A stretch of 64,000 bases of DNA from Bacteriovoracaceae bacterium (lineage in GTDB: Bacteria > Bdellovibrionota > Bacteriovoracia > Bacteriovoracales > Bacteriovoracaceae): NCBI GenBank assembly GCA_021737405.1, contig JAIPEG010000004.1, positions 62,001-126,000 on the forward strand. Direction: 5' to 3'. The notes below the pieces were generated by a model. That model saw nothing but the letters and a program-made list of their open reading frames with translations. It made no database searches and was not told the origin of the DNA. Within the stretch, counting starts at the first letter, position 1; every line of letters starts with the position of its first letter. Positions 43,656 through 51,745 of the stretch are shown here, in pieces. A program made the position numbers and the translations under genes.

Positions 43656-45320
43656 TTGGAAATTGTTGATTATGTTCTGGCCGCTAGGAGTGGCGATGCT
43701 AAAGCATTTACGAAGCTCATTGAAATGAATCAGAACTTAGCTTTAGGTTACGCCTACTCGAAGCTCGGTGATTTTGTTCAAGCTCAGGATGTGGTCCAAG
43801 ACTCATTTTTAATTGCATTTTCTAAGTTAAATGAGCTTGAGAACCCTGAGGTATTCTCTGGATGGTTGCGTGGGATCGTTCACTTTCGATGTCATAGAGT
43901 ATTTCGAACGAAAGGTCGCAATTGGTCTTCTCTAAATGATTTCTCTGAAGAAGTGGATGATGGAGTAGATTTAAATGAAATCATTCAGAAGAGGCAGGAA
44001 AAAGAGCACTTAATGAATGCTATTAAGAGTTTACCAGAGCTTCAACGTACAGTTGTTTCCCTTTATTACCTAGAAGAGCAGTCTCAAAAAGCAGTAGCTG
44101 ACTTTTTGGAGCTGCCAGTTAGTAAAGTAAATAATTATTTGCATGAAGCCAGAGAAACACTTAAAGGGAGGTTATTAGAGATGGCAAAAGATTCATTTAG
44201 AGAGCAAAGGTTATCAGAAGAGTTTGCAAAAAATATCGGTGAGATCGTATCGGTTCATGGTTCATTAGTTGAAACTAAAGTAAATAAGGCTGAACGAGCC
44301 ACTATTTTTGATGTTCTTGGCAGCAAGACTAGAGCGAATAGGCCTGGGGCAGATTTAGTCGTTGTCCAAAGGATGAAAAACGGTCGTTTTCGCTGTATTT
44401 CTACTGGTTCCGAGGTCTCTGACAAAGCTAAATTATATAATCAGGGAGACAGTGAAAAAGCTCTCAGAGAGCTATCAGAAGATCACATTATAAGTATTGT
44501 CGATCAAATTGCATCAAAGAAGGATAAACCCTTTCTAGAGACAGGAATAAAGGTAATTGATCTACTTTGTCCTATTAGAGATGGTGGAAGCATTGGTGTT
44601 TTTGGTAAAGACGGCGTTGGTCGTGCAGTGTTGGTAATGGAATTACTAAAAAGAAAACAAGAAATAAAGGGAGATTTAAACCTCTTTTTCTATGTTAATC
44701 GTGAAAGTTTAAAAAGCACTCAAGACATCCTTAATGATGAGTTAGGCAAAGAGCTCGGAATTACTTCCGATATAAATGAAAATGTTCAAACTGCTTGGAT
44801 CTATCATGATAGTGCTGGAGATCCTACCTATGCAAAAGAGGCTAGCTACTTGGACACTAGGCTTTACTTTAGTCCACTAAAAGGAATTCAAAATATATGG
44901 CCAACAATAGATCCACTTAATAGCTTTTCTAAGTCCTTTTCAAAGGAGACTCTAGGTGAAAAACATTTTGAAGTTGCAAGTAGGGCTTTAGATGTAATGA
45001 AAAAAGCTCATGCTCTTTTCTTGGATTCTATTCATTTGGAAATGATGGCCCTCGGTGCAAGACGAGAGGCAGCTAGGAGAAAGTTAGAGTTTAATAAACA
45101 AAGGCTTTCTGAACTATCTGGTGAGAACCTTCTCATTGCGAAAAGAAGTCTTCTTCTAGATCAATATTTTACTCAGCCATTCTTTGTTGCTGAAGAGTTT
45201 ACCAAAATGAAGGGAGTGGCTGTAAGTCTGAATGATACCATTGAGGGGGCTCATCGAATTCTGGAAGGTGAATTTGATGATGTGTCTCCAAAAGATTTGT
45301 CTATGAAAGGGGCTATTTAA
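43656..45320 (+). CDS. ECF-type sigma factor fused to a degenerate F1-ATPase beta-like domain
   Basis: 554 aa from TTG 43656, which has GGGAG 5-6 bases upstream; the track's GTG lacks one. Residues ~1-170 form an ECF sigma factor: region 2 ('AARSGDAKAFTKLIEMNQ', 'AQDVVQDSFLIAFSKL') and region 4 ('LPELQRTVVSLYYLEE'). From ~190 the protein follows F1-ATP synthase beta: 'ETGIKVIDLLCPI', a P-loop position reading FGKDGVGRAV (Lys replaced by Arg), 'WPTIDPLNSFSK', and C-terminal 'QYFTQPFFVAEEFT...LNDTIEGAHRILEG'. The GER catalytic segment is not conserved. ATP may be bound as a signal rather than hydrolysed (inference). It is the first gene of the largest cassette. Confidence 0.85.
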   Translation: MEIVDYVLAARSGDAKAFTKLIEMNQNLALGYAYSKLGDFVQAQDVVQDSFLIAFSKLNELENPEVFSGWLRGIVHFRCHRVFRTKGRNWSSLNDFSEEVDDGVDLNEIIQKRQEKEHLMNAIKSLPELQRTVVSLYYLEEQSQKAVADFLELPVSKVNNYLHEARETLKGRLLEMAKDSFREQRLSEEFAKNIGEIVSVHGSLVETKVNKAERATIFDVLGSKTRANRPGADLVVVQRMKNGRFRCISTGSEVSDKAKLYNQGDSEKALRELSEDHIISIVDQIASKKDKPFLETGIKVIDLLCPIRDGGSIGVFGKDGVGRAVLVMELLKRKQEIKGDLNLFFYVNRESLKSTQDILNDELGKELGITSDINENVQTAWIYHDSAGDPTYAKEASYLDTRLYFSPLKGIQNIWPTIDPLNSFSKSFSKETLGEKHFEVASRALDVMKKAHALFLDSIHLEMMALGARREAARRKLEFNKQRLSELSGENLLIAKRSLLLDQYFTQPFFVAEEFTKMKGVAVSLNDTIEGAHRILEGEFDDVSPKDLSMKGAI

Positions 45321-45332
45321 AAGGAAATTATT

Positions 45333-46145
45333 ATGGAAGTTGAAAAAGTAATTATACCTGAAGACTTAAACTGTTTACCAGATTTAGAGTATCTTAATAT
45401 CGATGGACATTCATTGAAACTTGATATTGTAACCTCTAAGGAAAATAAAGATAAGAGTTGTCCCTGTATCGTTTGGATTCATGGAGGGGGCTGGAGGTTT
45501 GGTGATAAAAAAGACACTATTCATAGGTTATATGAACTTGCTAGGGCTGGGTATGTTTGCGTTTCTATTAATTACAGATTAACTGATGTCGCGATATTTC
45601 CTGCTCAGCTAGAAGACTGTCGAGAGGCCATAAAGTATTTAAAGAGAGTTGGCCAAAACTATAAGATTGACCCAGATCGAATAGGTGTATGGGGTGGATC
45701 TGCAGGGGGCCATCTTGCTGCATTACTAGGTACCGACATAGATAACTCCGCAAAGGTTGATGCCGTTTGTACCTGGTTTGGAGCTTTTGATTTGTTAAAG
45801 ATGGATGAATTTCCAGATGGTGTTAAATCCAGAATTCCACATTTAACTGCCGATTCTCTGGACGGACAACTGGTTGGAGGGGACGTAAGAGAGGTCGGAG
45901 AAATTGTCCAAAAGGCTAATCCATCAACACATATTACTGGTAACGAACCCCCTTTTCTAATTATGCATGGTGCGAAAGATGATTTCGTTCCTTACACTCA
46001 GTCAGTAGAATTACATAAGTTGCTTTTAAAAAATGGAGTAAATAGTAATTTGCACATTATTAAGGAAGCCAGTCATAACGGTATTGGGTTTTATGATCAC
46101 CATATTCGCCTTGTTAAGGACTTTTTTGATTGGCATTTAAGGTAA
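45333..46145 (+). CDS. Alpha/beta hydrolase, BD-FAE/carboxylesterase-like
   Basis: This 270-aa enzyme has the oxyanion-hole motif WIHGGGW (~50), nucleophile elbow GGSAGG (~117) and a catalytic His in 'KEASHNGIGF' near the end; the acid is probably in 'HGAKDDFVP'. The layout fits the BD-FAE/HSL-like esterases that cleave small esters. No signal peptide, so it is cytoplasmic. AAGGA precedes ATG. It lies 12 bases after the sigma-ATPase fusion, so both are one transcript. Confidence 0.9.
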   Translation: MEVEKVIIPEDLNCLPDLEYLNIDGHSLKLDIVTSKENKDKSCPCIVWIHGGGWRFGDKKDTIHRLYELARAGYVCVSINYRLTDVAIFPAQLEDCREAIKYLKRVGQNYKIDPDRIGVWGGSAGGHLAALLGTDIDNSAKVDAVCTWFGAFDLLKMDEFPDGVKSRIPHLTADSLDGQLVGGDVREVGEIVQKANPSTHITGNEPPFLIMHGAKDDFVPYTQSVELHKLLLKNGVNSNLHIIKEASHNGIGFYDHHIRLVKDFFDWHLR

Positions 46146-46194
46146 TTATATTTCGAGTAAAAAAAACCGCATTTAGCAGGGGCTTTTAAAAACT

Positions 46195-46433
46195 CGTACT
46201 CCCAAGGCAACGCGCGCTAAAGGCCTCCAGTGGAGGGCTTTGGTGCTCTGTTGTATGTGACTAAAGAGAAGCTAGACCGAAGGTCGCGGCTTCGCGAGTC
46301 TGAAGAACAAAAAGGGAAAGCCCAGCGACAACCCGAAGGGTTAAGCGTTCGATATTCTATGGATGAGAATCCCCGTCTAGAAAAGAAAAGCTAGGCAAAA
46401 AAAAGCCCCGTCCGAAGACAGGGCTTTAATAAC
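46195..46433. repeat. Non-coding mini-unit, copy 3, next to the intact tRNA-Glu
   Basis: About 240 bp with the same triple-hairpin block as copies 1 and 2, but a divergent left part (CGCGCTAAAGGCCTCC...). Its core is degenerate (CGTACTCCCAAGG). A decayed terminator precedes it (~46160-46187). As the unit adjoining the live tRNA gene it would be the most recently inserted (inference). Confidence 0.7.
46397..46427 (-). terminator. tRNA-Glu terminator
   Basis: AGCCC...GGGCT hairpin with an inner TC-cgaa-GA stem and a T8 run on the minus strand, 7 bases after the tRNA-Glu end. Similar hairpins precede most of the other core copies in the array. Confidence 0.8.
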
Positions 46434-46511
46434 TGGTACTCCCAAGGGGATTCGAACCCCTGTTACCGCCGTGAAAAGGCGGTGTCCTAGACCAGACTAG
46501 ACGATGGGAGC
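46434..46511 (-). tRNA. tRNA-Glu (TTC anticodon)
   Basis: On the minus strand: acceptor GCTCCCA/TGGGAGT (G1-U72 wobble), anticodon stem CCGCC/GGCGG with loop TTTTCAC (anticodon TTC), T-arm AGGGG-TTCGAAT-CCCCT and encoded CCA. Its last 16 bases (plus-strand TGGTACTCCCAAGGGG) are the sequence repeated through the cassette array to the left. Confidence 0.96.
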
Positions 46512-46554
46512 ATTTTCTTTTTATAGAAGTGCTTATCGTACCTAGTTTTAAAAG

Positions 46555-46631
46555 TGGTGATCCCGCTGTGACTCGAACACAGGACCCTCTCCTTAAAAGG
46601 GAGATGCTCTAACCAACTGAGCTACGGGACC
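46555..46631 (-). tRNA. tRNA-Lys (TTT anticodon)
   Basis: On the minus strand: acceptor GGTCCCG/CGGGATC, D-arm GCTCAGTTGGTTAGAGC, anticodon stem TCTCC/GGAGA with loop CTTTTAA (anticodon TTT), T-loop TTCGAGT and encoded CCA. It lies 43 bases upstream of tRNA-Glu on the same strand, so they probably share a transcript. Confidence 0.96.
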
Positions 46632-46810
46632 GACATCTTTTAAAACGTGAAAGTTAAATTAATGTTTCAGAGGAAATTTGTCAACGAGTTTAGCCCCTGA
46701 TTTTGATAGATTGGGGCTATTTTTTCATGTCAGCAGTTGATTCTCTTGTGCAGTTCAGCTAGATTGGCTAATCTCGCACAAATGTATGTCTTTGACCTAT
46801 TTGAGGCCCT

Positions 46811-48118
46811 ATGACTCGTTCTGAGGACGTGAAATTCAATAAAAAACGAGTAGCTCTTCACACTTTGGGCTGTAGGCTCAATTTCTCTGAAACGGGCTCT
46901 ATTGCAAAGGGTTTTCAGGATAGAGGCTATGAAATCGTTGAATTTGGCGAACCAGCTGATGTCAGCTTTATTAATACTTGCACAGTCACTGACGGGGCTG
47001 ATTCAACCTGTCGGAACCTGATTCGTAAGGCCCACAAAGTGAGTCCAGAGGGTAAGGTTGTGGTTGCTGGCTGTTACGCTCAGATGGATTCCGAGAGAAT
47101 TTCTAAAATGACGGGAGTCGACCTTGTTTTAGGGACCTCTGAAAAATATAAAGTCTTTGATTATCTAGAAGAAGATCAAGACGAAAAAGTCCATATTGAT
47201 AAAACCATCTCTTTTTACGAAGCTGCCACCAGTGAGGCCGAAGGCCACACGCGTGCCTTTTTAAAAATTCAAGATGGCTGCAATTATGTGTGCTCTTTTT
47301 GTATTATTCCTCAGGCTAGAGGAAGAAGCCGTGCTCTTCCCATTAAGCAGGCAGTGGAAAATGCCAAGAAAGTCATTGAAGATGGATTCAAAGAAATTGT
47401 TCTCACAGGTGTAAATATTGGTGAGTATGAGGCAAATACGGGCGAGAGACTGACGGACCTCGTTTATGAGCTTTTGGATTTAAAGGGGCTTGAGCGTTTG
47501 AGGCTCTCAAGTGTTGAGCCTAATACGCTCAATGATGACCTTCTCAAGGCCTTTGCGAGTTCTCCAAAGTTTATGGAGCACTTTCACATTCCACTTCAAA
47601 GTGGAGATGATGACATCTTAAAACTCATGCGAAGAAAGTACACTATAGGTCAGTACCGCGACTTGATCACAAGGGTGGTCTCAATGTTTCCAGATGCGGG
47701 TATCGGCGCCGACATCATCTGTGGCTTTCCCGGAGAAACAGAAAAGCAATTTAAGAATACATATAATCTTTTAAAAGAATTACCGATCACTCACTTTCAT
47801 GTATTTCCGTACTCAAGTCGAAAAAATACAACGGCCGCTAAAATGGATGATCATATTCAGCATGGGATTAAAAAAGACAGGGTTCGCACGCTTAAGATGT
47901 TTGGAGAAGCAAAGCTTAATCTCTTTGCCGAAGATCAAGTAGGCTCTTCTAGTGAAGTTCTCTTTGAGCGAAAGAATGTTGAAGGTTTTTGGGAAGGTTA
48001 TACCAGAAACTATGTTCGTGTTTGGGTAAAAAGTGATGGCGAACTGAAAAATCAGATTCGCCATGTTTTCTTGAATGACTTTAAAAACGATATGCTAAGA
48101 GGCGAAATTCTTAATTAA
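46811..48118 (+). CDS. mtaB: tRNA t6A37 methylthiotransferase MtaB
   Basis: This 435-aa protein has the three methylthiotransferase parts. The N-terminal UPF0004 domain carries cluster Cys in 'TLGCRLNFSETG', 'NTCTVT' and 'VAGCYAQ'. A radical SAM domain follows with 'GCNYVCSFCIIPQARGRSR' and 'PLQSGDDDILKLMRRKY', then a C-terminal TRAM-like region. 'GCRLN' (rather than GCQMN) separates MtaB from MiaB. It adds a methylthio group to t6A at tRNA position 37. Convergent with purA, 4-base overlap. Confidence 0.94.
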   Translation: MTRSEDVKFNKKRVALHTLGCRLNFSETGSIAKGFQDRGYEIVEFGEPADVSFINTCTVTDGADSTCRNLIRKAHKVSPEGKVVVAGCYAQMDSERISKMTGVDLVLGTSEKYKVFDYLEEDQDEKVHIDKTISFYEAATSEAEGHTRAFLKIQDGCNYVCSFCIIPQARGRSRALPIKQAVENAKKVIEDGFKEIVLTGVNIGEYEANTGERLTDLVYELLDLKGLERLRLSSVEPNTLNDDLLKAFASSPKFMEHFHIPLQSGDDDILKLMRRKYTIGQYRDLITRVVSMFPDAGIGADIICGFPGETEKQFKNTYNLLKELPITHFHVFPYSSRKNTTAAKMDDHIQHGIKKDRVRTLKMFGEAKLNLFAEDQVGSSSEVLFERKNVEGFWEGYTRNYVRVWVKSDGELKNQIRHVFLNDFKNDMLRGEILN

Positions 48119-49386
48119 AAATAATTCTTAACGAATTTAATTTCACTTCTCTCTGGTCCGTAGGCCAAAATCCCAACTTTAATACCAATACCTTTTTCAA
48201 TAATATCAATATAGGACTTTAATTCTGGTGAAAACTCATCAGTAGTAAAATCATCATGAAACGGTTGGATATCTTCGAGAACGGGCTCAACGGCCGTTAA
48301 ATCAATGCCTGGATAAGCGCAATCAATCAGCTGGCCTTTATATTTGTATGCTGTACAAACCTTAAGGTTCTCAAGGCCACAGAGGACATCGACCTTTGTA
48401 AGGGCGATAGAGGTAATATTTGACGCCTTTACCGTGTACTTTAAAAGAGGAATATCTAACCAACCACAACGGCGTTTTCGCCCCGTGGTTGCGCCAAATT
48501 CATGGCCAATTCTTTGGATTCTCTCTCCAAGTTCATCAAAAAGTTCAGTTGGAAAAGGGCCTTCTCCCACTCTTGTGGTGTAAGCCTTTGTGATCCCTAA
48601 AACTTCGTCTACATATTTACCTGGAAGTCCTGCTCCGGTGTAAATTCCCGCAGCTCCAGTGCTTGATGATGTCACATAAGGGTAAGAGCCATAATCAATA
48701 TCAAGAAGAACGCCCTGTGCTCCCTCGTAGAGAACTTTTTTGTCTGCTTGGATAGCGTGATCAAGAAGACTAAAAGTGTCGCAAAGAAATGGCTCAAGCA
48801 TCTTTCCTAGTTCAAAGAGTTTTTCAACTTCTTCTTCTAGTGGTGGATACTCAACTTCATAAAGATGCTTAAAGAGAATCTCTTTTTCAATCATATTGAC
48901 GTGGAGCTTTTCTGCGAGCACATCTTTATTGAGAAGATCTTTTAGTTTTAAGCCTTTTCGAGAAGTCTTATCTTCGTAAGCAGGTCCTATTCCTTTTCCT
49001 GTGGTTCCAATCTTAACTGGTCCCTTGGCCTCTCTTTGGCCATCAAGAAGTTTGTTGTAATAAGTAATCACTGAGCAGTTCTCAGAAATTTTAAGTTTCT
49101 CTGGCGTTACTTCAACACCTGCTTTTCTGACGTGCTCAAGCTCTTCCTTGAAGGCCCGAGGGTCAAAGACAACACCGTGACCAACTACGGAAACACAGTG
49201 GTCATGAAGGATTCCAGAAGGAATAAGGTGAAGGACAATTTTTCGATCTTTTACAATGATGGTGTGACCAGCATTATTCCCACCTTGGTAACGAACAACG
49301 AGGTCGCACTTTTGTCCCAAGAGATCAGTAATCTTACCCTTTCCTTCATCTCCCCATTGGGAGCCAATTATCGCCAGTGATTGCAT
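48115..49386 (-). CDS. purA: Adenylosuccinate synthetase
   Basis: This 423-aa protein has the PurA GTP-binding loop SQWGDEGKGK (~8-17), 'VVRYQGGNNAGHTI', 'GTTGKGIGPAYEDK', 'EGAQGVLLDIDYGSYPYVTSS' and 'ATTGRKRRCGWLD'. It joins IMP and aspartate using GTP in AMP synthesis. Length is typical. Its start overlaps the stop of the upstream serA-like gene by one base, linking serine and purine synthesis genes in one transcript. Confidence 0.97.
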   Translation of the reverse strand: MQSLAIIGSQWGDEGKGKITDLLGQKCDLVVRYQGGNNAGHTIIVKDRKIVLHLIPSGILHDHCVSVVGHGVVFDPRAFKEELEHVRKAGVEVTPEKLKISENCSVITYYNKLLDGQREAKGPVKIGTTGKGIGPAYEDKTSRKGLKLKDLLNKDVLAEKLHVNMIEKEILFKHLYEVEYPPLEEEVEKLFELGKMLEPFLCDTFSLLDHAIQADKKVLYEGAQGVLLDIDYGSYPYVTSSSTGAAGIYTGAGLPGKYVDEVLGITKAYTTRVGEGPFPTELFDELGERIQRIGHEFGATTGRKRRCGWLDIPLLKYTVKASNITSIALTKVDVLCGLENLKVCTAYKYKGQLIDCAYPGIDLTAVEPVLEDIQPFHDDFTTDEFSPELKSYIDIIEKGIGIKVGILAYGPERSEIKFVKNYF

Positions 49387-50333
49387 TAGGCCTTTACCTC
49401 ATTTAGAAGGTTATCGTTTAGAAAAAATTCTTTTAGTTGATTGACGGCCATTTCACCGACTCTTAACTGCGCCTCTTCTGTACTCGCTCCTAGGTGAGGA
49501 GTGAGGACGATATTTTCAAGCTTTCTGAGTTCTGAGTTTTCTTCTAGGGGTTCAGTGGCGAAAACATCAAATCCAGCGGCCCTAATCTTTCCACTCTTTA
49601 GAACATCTAAAAGAGCGGCTTCATCAACAATGCCCCCTCTTGAAGCGTTAATAAGAATAGAGTGAGAAGGCATGGACTCTAAAAGCTCTTTGTTAACCAT
49701 TCCCTTTGTTTTATCCATTAAAGGCGTGTGAAGAGTGATGATATCGCAAGTTGAAAATATTTCTTTTAAGTCTTTTGCTTTTTTAGCATAAGAAAATTCG
49801 CTCTTTTCGATAAAGGGATCAAAGAAAAGAACCTGTGGTTCAAAACCTTGAAGTCTCTTGCAAACGATTTGACCAATTCGACCAAAGCCGACGATCCCAA
49901 CTTTCTTATTACTTAATTCAATACCAGTGTATTTATTCTTATCCCATCCACCACTTTTCATGGTTTTATCAGCAGCGGCAGTATTTCTAAGAACAGTCAT
50001 CATTAAGGCAATAGCATGCTCGGCAGCGGAGTTATTATTAGCTCCTGGAGTATTCGCGACCTTTACTCCTTTTGAAGCACAAGCGACTTTATCAATATTG
50101 TCGGTACCCTCACCGGCCCGGATCACAAGCTTAAGGTTTGGCGCCATTTCAAGAAGTTCAGGCGTGACAGTTGTTGCTGAACGAATAACTAAAGCATGGG
50201 CCTTAGGAAGAAGTTCCTTGATGGAGTCTTGGGAGTTCTTTGGTTCTGGATGTATTTCAAGATCAGTTATGGCCTGAAGACTTTGAAAGACTTCTTTGTC
50301 CATTCCGTCGCACACTAAAATAAAAGGCTTCAT
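49386..50333 (-). CDS. serA: D-3-phosphoglycerate dehydrogenase-like D-2-hydroxyacid dehydrogenase
   Basis: 315 aa from ATG 50333, with GAGGAG upstream; the track's start is 7 codons earlier. Substrate domain 'VIRSATTVTPELLEMAPNLKLVIRAGEGTDNID', Rossmann VGIVGFGRIGQIV (~145), 'INASRGGIVDEAAL' and the catalytic His in 'LTPHLGAST' mark the D-2-hydroxyacid dehydrogenase family; the best match is SerA. It lacks the C-terminal ACT/regulatory domain, so serine feedback would not act there. A related hydroxyacid dehydrogenase role is possible. Confidence 0.87.
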   Translation of the reverse strand: MKPFILVCDGMDKEVFQSLQAITDLEIHPEPKNSQDSIKELLPKAHALVIRSATTVTPELLEMAPNLKLVIRAGEGTDNIDKVACASKGVKVANTPGANNNSAAEHAIALMMTVLRNTAAADKTMKSGGWDKNKYTGIELSNKKVGIVGFGRIGQIVCKRLQGFEPQVLFFDPFIEKSEFSYAKKAKDLKEIFSTCDIITLHTPLMDKTKGMVNKELLESMPSHSILINASRGGIVDEAALLDVLKSGKIRAAGFDVFATEPLEENSELRKLENIVLTPHLGASTEEAQLRVGEMAVNQLKEFFLNDNLLNEVKA

Positions 50334-50453
50334 GAAAACTCCTCTTTTGGGCAATTTGTCCTATAATATTGGGGGTATCGAGGCCATTATACGGTTCATA
50401 AGGCTTAGTGGAAAGACGAAAGCCCAATGGACAAAGCAAGAAAAGAGGATTTT

Positions 50454-51080
50454 ATGAGTTCAGAACTGCGTCAACATATTGAAGAAACAACAGAAGTTTT
50501 TATTCAGCAAGTCAAAGAATGGGGAGAGATTATTACCGATTTTGAAACTTCAAATAAATACGAGCTTCAAGACGCAAATGGACAGAAAATTGGCTTTTTA
50601 GCTGAAGTTGGTTCTGGAATCTTCCATTTTATAAAAAAACAAATCCTACGCTCACACCGCTCCATGAAAATAAAGATTTGGGATACAACAGGAAATTTAT
50701 ATTTAACTTTAGAGAGACCTTTCTTTTGGTTCTTTTCAGACCTTTTCGTCATTGATGAAACGGGAAATCGACTTGGGCAAATTCGTCGACGATTCGCCAT
50801 TCTTCATAAGAAATATGATCTCGTTGATAATCGAGGCCATGTCTTTGGTAGAGTGAACGCTCCTATTTGGAACTTATGGACATTTCCCATATTGGATAAA
50901 GTTGATAAGCAGGTTGGAGTGGTATCAAAGAAATGGGGTGGTATTTTAAAAGAAGTTTTTACGGATGCTGATAAGTTTGGTGTTAGTCTCCCTGATTGGG
51001 ACTATGAAAAAAAGGCCATCTCCCTTGCCTGTGCTGTATCAATTGATCTTGATTTTTTTGAAGATAACCAAAGAAATTAG
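50454..51080 (+). CDS. Phospholipid scramblase-like (LURP-one/Scramblase family) protein
   Basis: 208 aa from ATG 50454, which has AGAGG upstream; the track's start is 9 codons earlier. The 12-stranded 'Tubby-like' scramblase pattern is visible: 'NKYELQDANGQKIGFLAEV', 'WDTTGNLYLTLERPFFWFFSDLFVID', 'NRLGQIRRRF', 'KYDLVDNRGHVFGRV'. Bacterial members are poorly characterised; a lipid-associated or cytosolic binding role is likely. It stands alone, divergent from serA. Confidence 0.8.
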   Translation: MSSELRQHIEETTEVFIQQVKEWGEIITDFETSNKYELQDANGQKIGFLAEVGSGIFHFIKKQILRSHRSMKIKIWDTTGNLYLTLERPFFWFFSDLFVIDETGNRLGQIRRRFAILHKKYDLVDNRGHVFGRVNAPIWNLWTFPILDKVDKQVGVVSKKWGGILKEVFTDADKFGVSLPDWDYEKKAISLACAVSIDLDFFEDNQRN

Positions 51081-51112
51081 GAAAGGACCTCCTGTCCTTT
51101 CCTCTATGCAAA

Positions 51113-51460
51113 TTAACTCGCGACTGACCTTAATTCTAGATTCAACTGGAGCTGGTTTAGGGTTACTTGAAATTCTGCCAATGTAGGTAAATTACCAAAG
51201 TGAGTGTTCTCATTGGTATTTTGGGCAATGAAGTCAAAGACTTCAATTGAGCGAGATTGCTCATCTTCTTTACAGAAAGCTCTCCATCCAGATTTCCCAG
51301 TACGCTTGTACTCAGAAAAAAGATTTTGAACTAACTCCTTTCTTGTCATCACACCAATGCCTACGACTTCACCAATGTGACTTAGGTTGAGGTACCATAC
51401 TTTGTAGTCAGAGTTTTTGTCGGGATGTTTAAAAGTCTCGACAGCAATGGCCATTTTCAT
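51113..51460 (-). CDS. 115-aa hypothetical protein
   Basis: Start ATG 51460 (MKMAIAVETF) follows a strong GGGAGG; the track's 29-residue extension is unlikely. It is a small mixed alpha/beta cytoplasmic protein with one Cys and a Glu/Asp-rich middle. 'NTNENTHFGNLPTLAEFQVTL' near the end has no recognised meaning. It is convergent with the scramblase-like gene. No family recognised. Confidence 0.65.
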   Translation of the reverse strand: MKMAIAVETFKHPDKNSDYKVWYLNLSHIGEVVGIGVMTRKELVQNLFSEYKRTGKSGWRAFCKEDEQSRSIEVFDFIAQNTNENTHFGNLPTLAEFQVTLNQLQLNLELRSVAS

Positions 51461-51745
51461 AAATGCCTCCCTCGTAAAAAAAATCATCCAAGGAGCTGAG
51501 CGATATGCGTGTGTGTGTAGAGCTATACTTGACTTCCTGTCCGGCATAAAACTCCGTTGCCAGCTCCCCCTTACTTATTAGACTAGCCTGCAAATAACCG
51601 ATGAACACGGGCTTTTGTCCAATCTTTACTTACGGGCTAGAAGGATTTTGTCAGAAAAAGCCGAGCAAAATGAGACTGAATTCTATAAATAATCTATTTT
51701 TGGTGACTTAAAGGGATCAAATTAATTTCCGAGCAATTGGCCCGG

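Larger units (their letters stand above)
35565..46511 (-). mobile_element. Tandem cassette array at the tRNA-Glu 3' end
   Basis: About 11 kb downstream of tRNA-Glu contains nine copies of its 3' end (core TGGTACTCCCAAGGGG, at 35565, 35809, 37251, 39578, 40045 degenerate, 40282, 42213, 43378, 46195 degenerate). All are in the same orientation as the tRNA. Six are exact 16-mers; 42213 has one changed base. Each is preceded on the left by a terminator hairpin; the one before 46195 is decayed and none is evident before 40045. Between them lie one to three genes or a ~240-bp non-coding unit. This is the footprint of repeated site-specific insertion into a tRNA 3' end. No integrase gene is present. 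Confidence 0.8.

Noticed and set aside
35565-46433. CRISPR array
   Set aside because: Repeats are ~156-240 bp, spaced by 0.2-2.9 kb with whole genes between them, and no cas genes are present.
35565-46433. Classical integron
   Set aside because: No IntI and no attC-type sites (R''/L'' paired boxes); the repeated element is a tRNA-Glu end with arm-like iterons instead.
35565-46511. Ordinary prophage or ICE at tRNA-Glu
   Set aside because: No phage structural, replication, conjugation or integrase genes; multiple internal core copies instead of one flanking pair.
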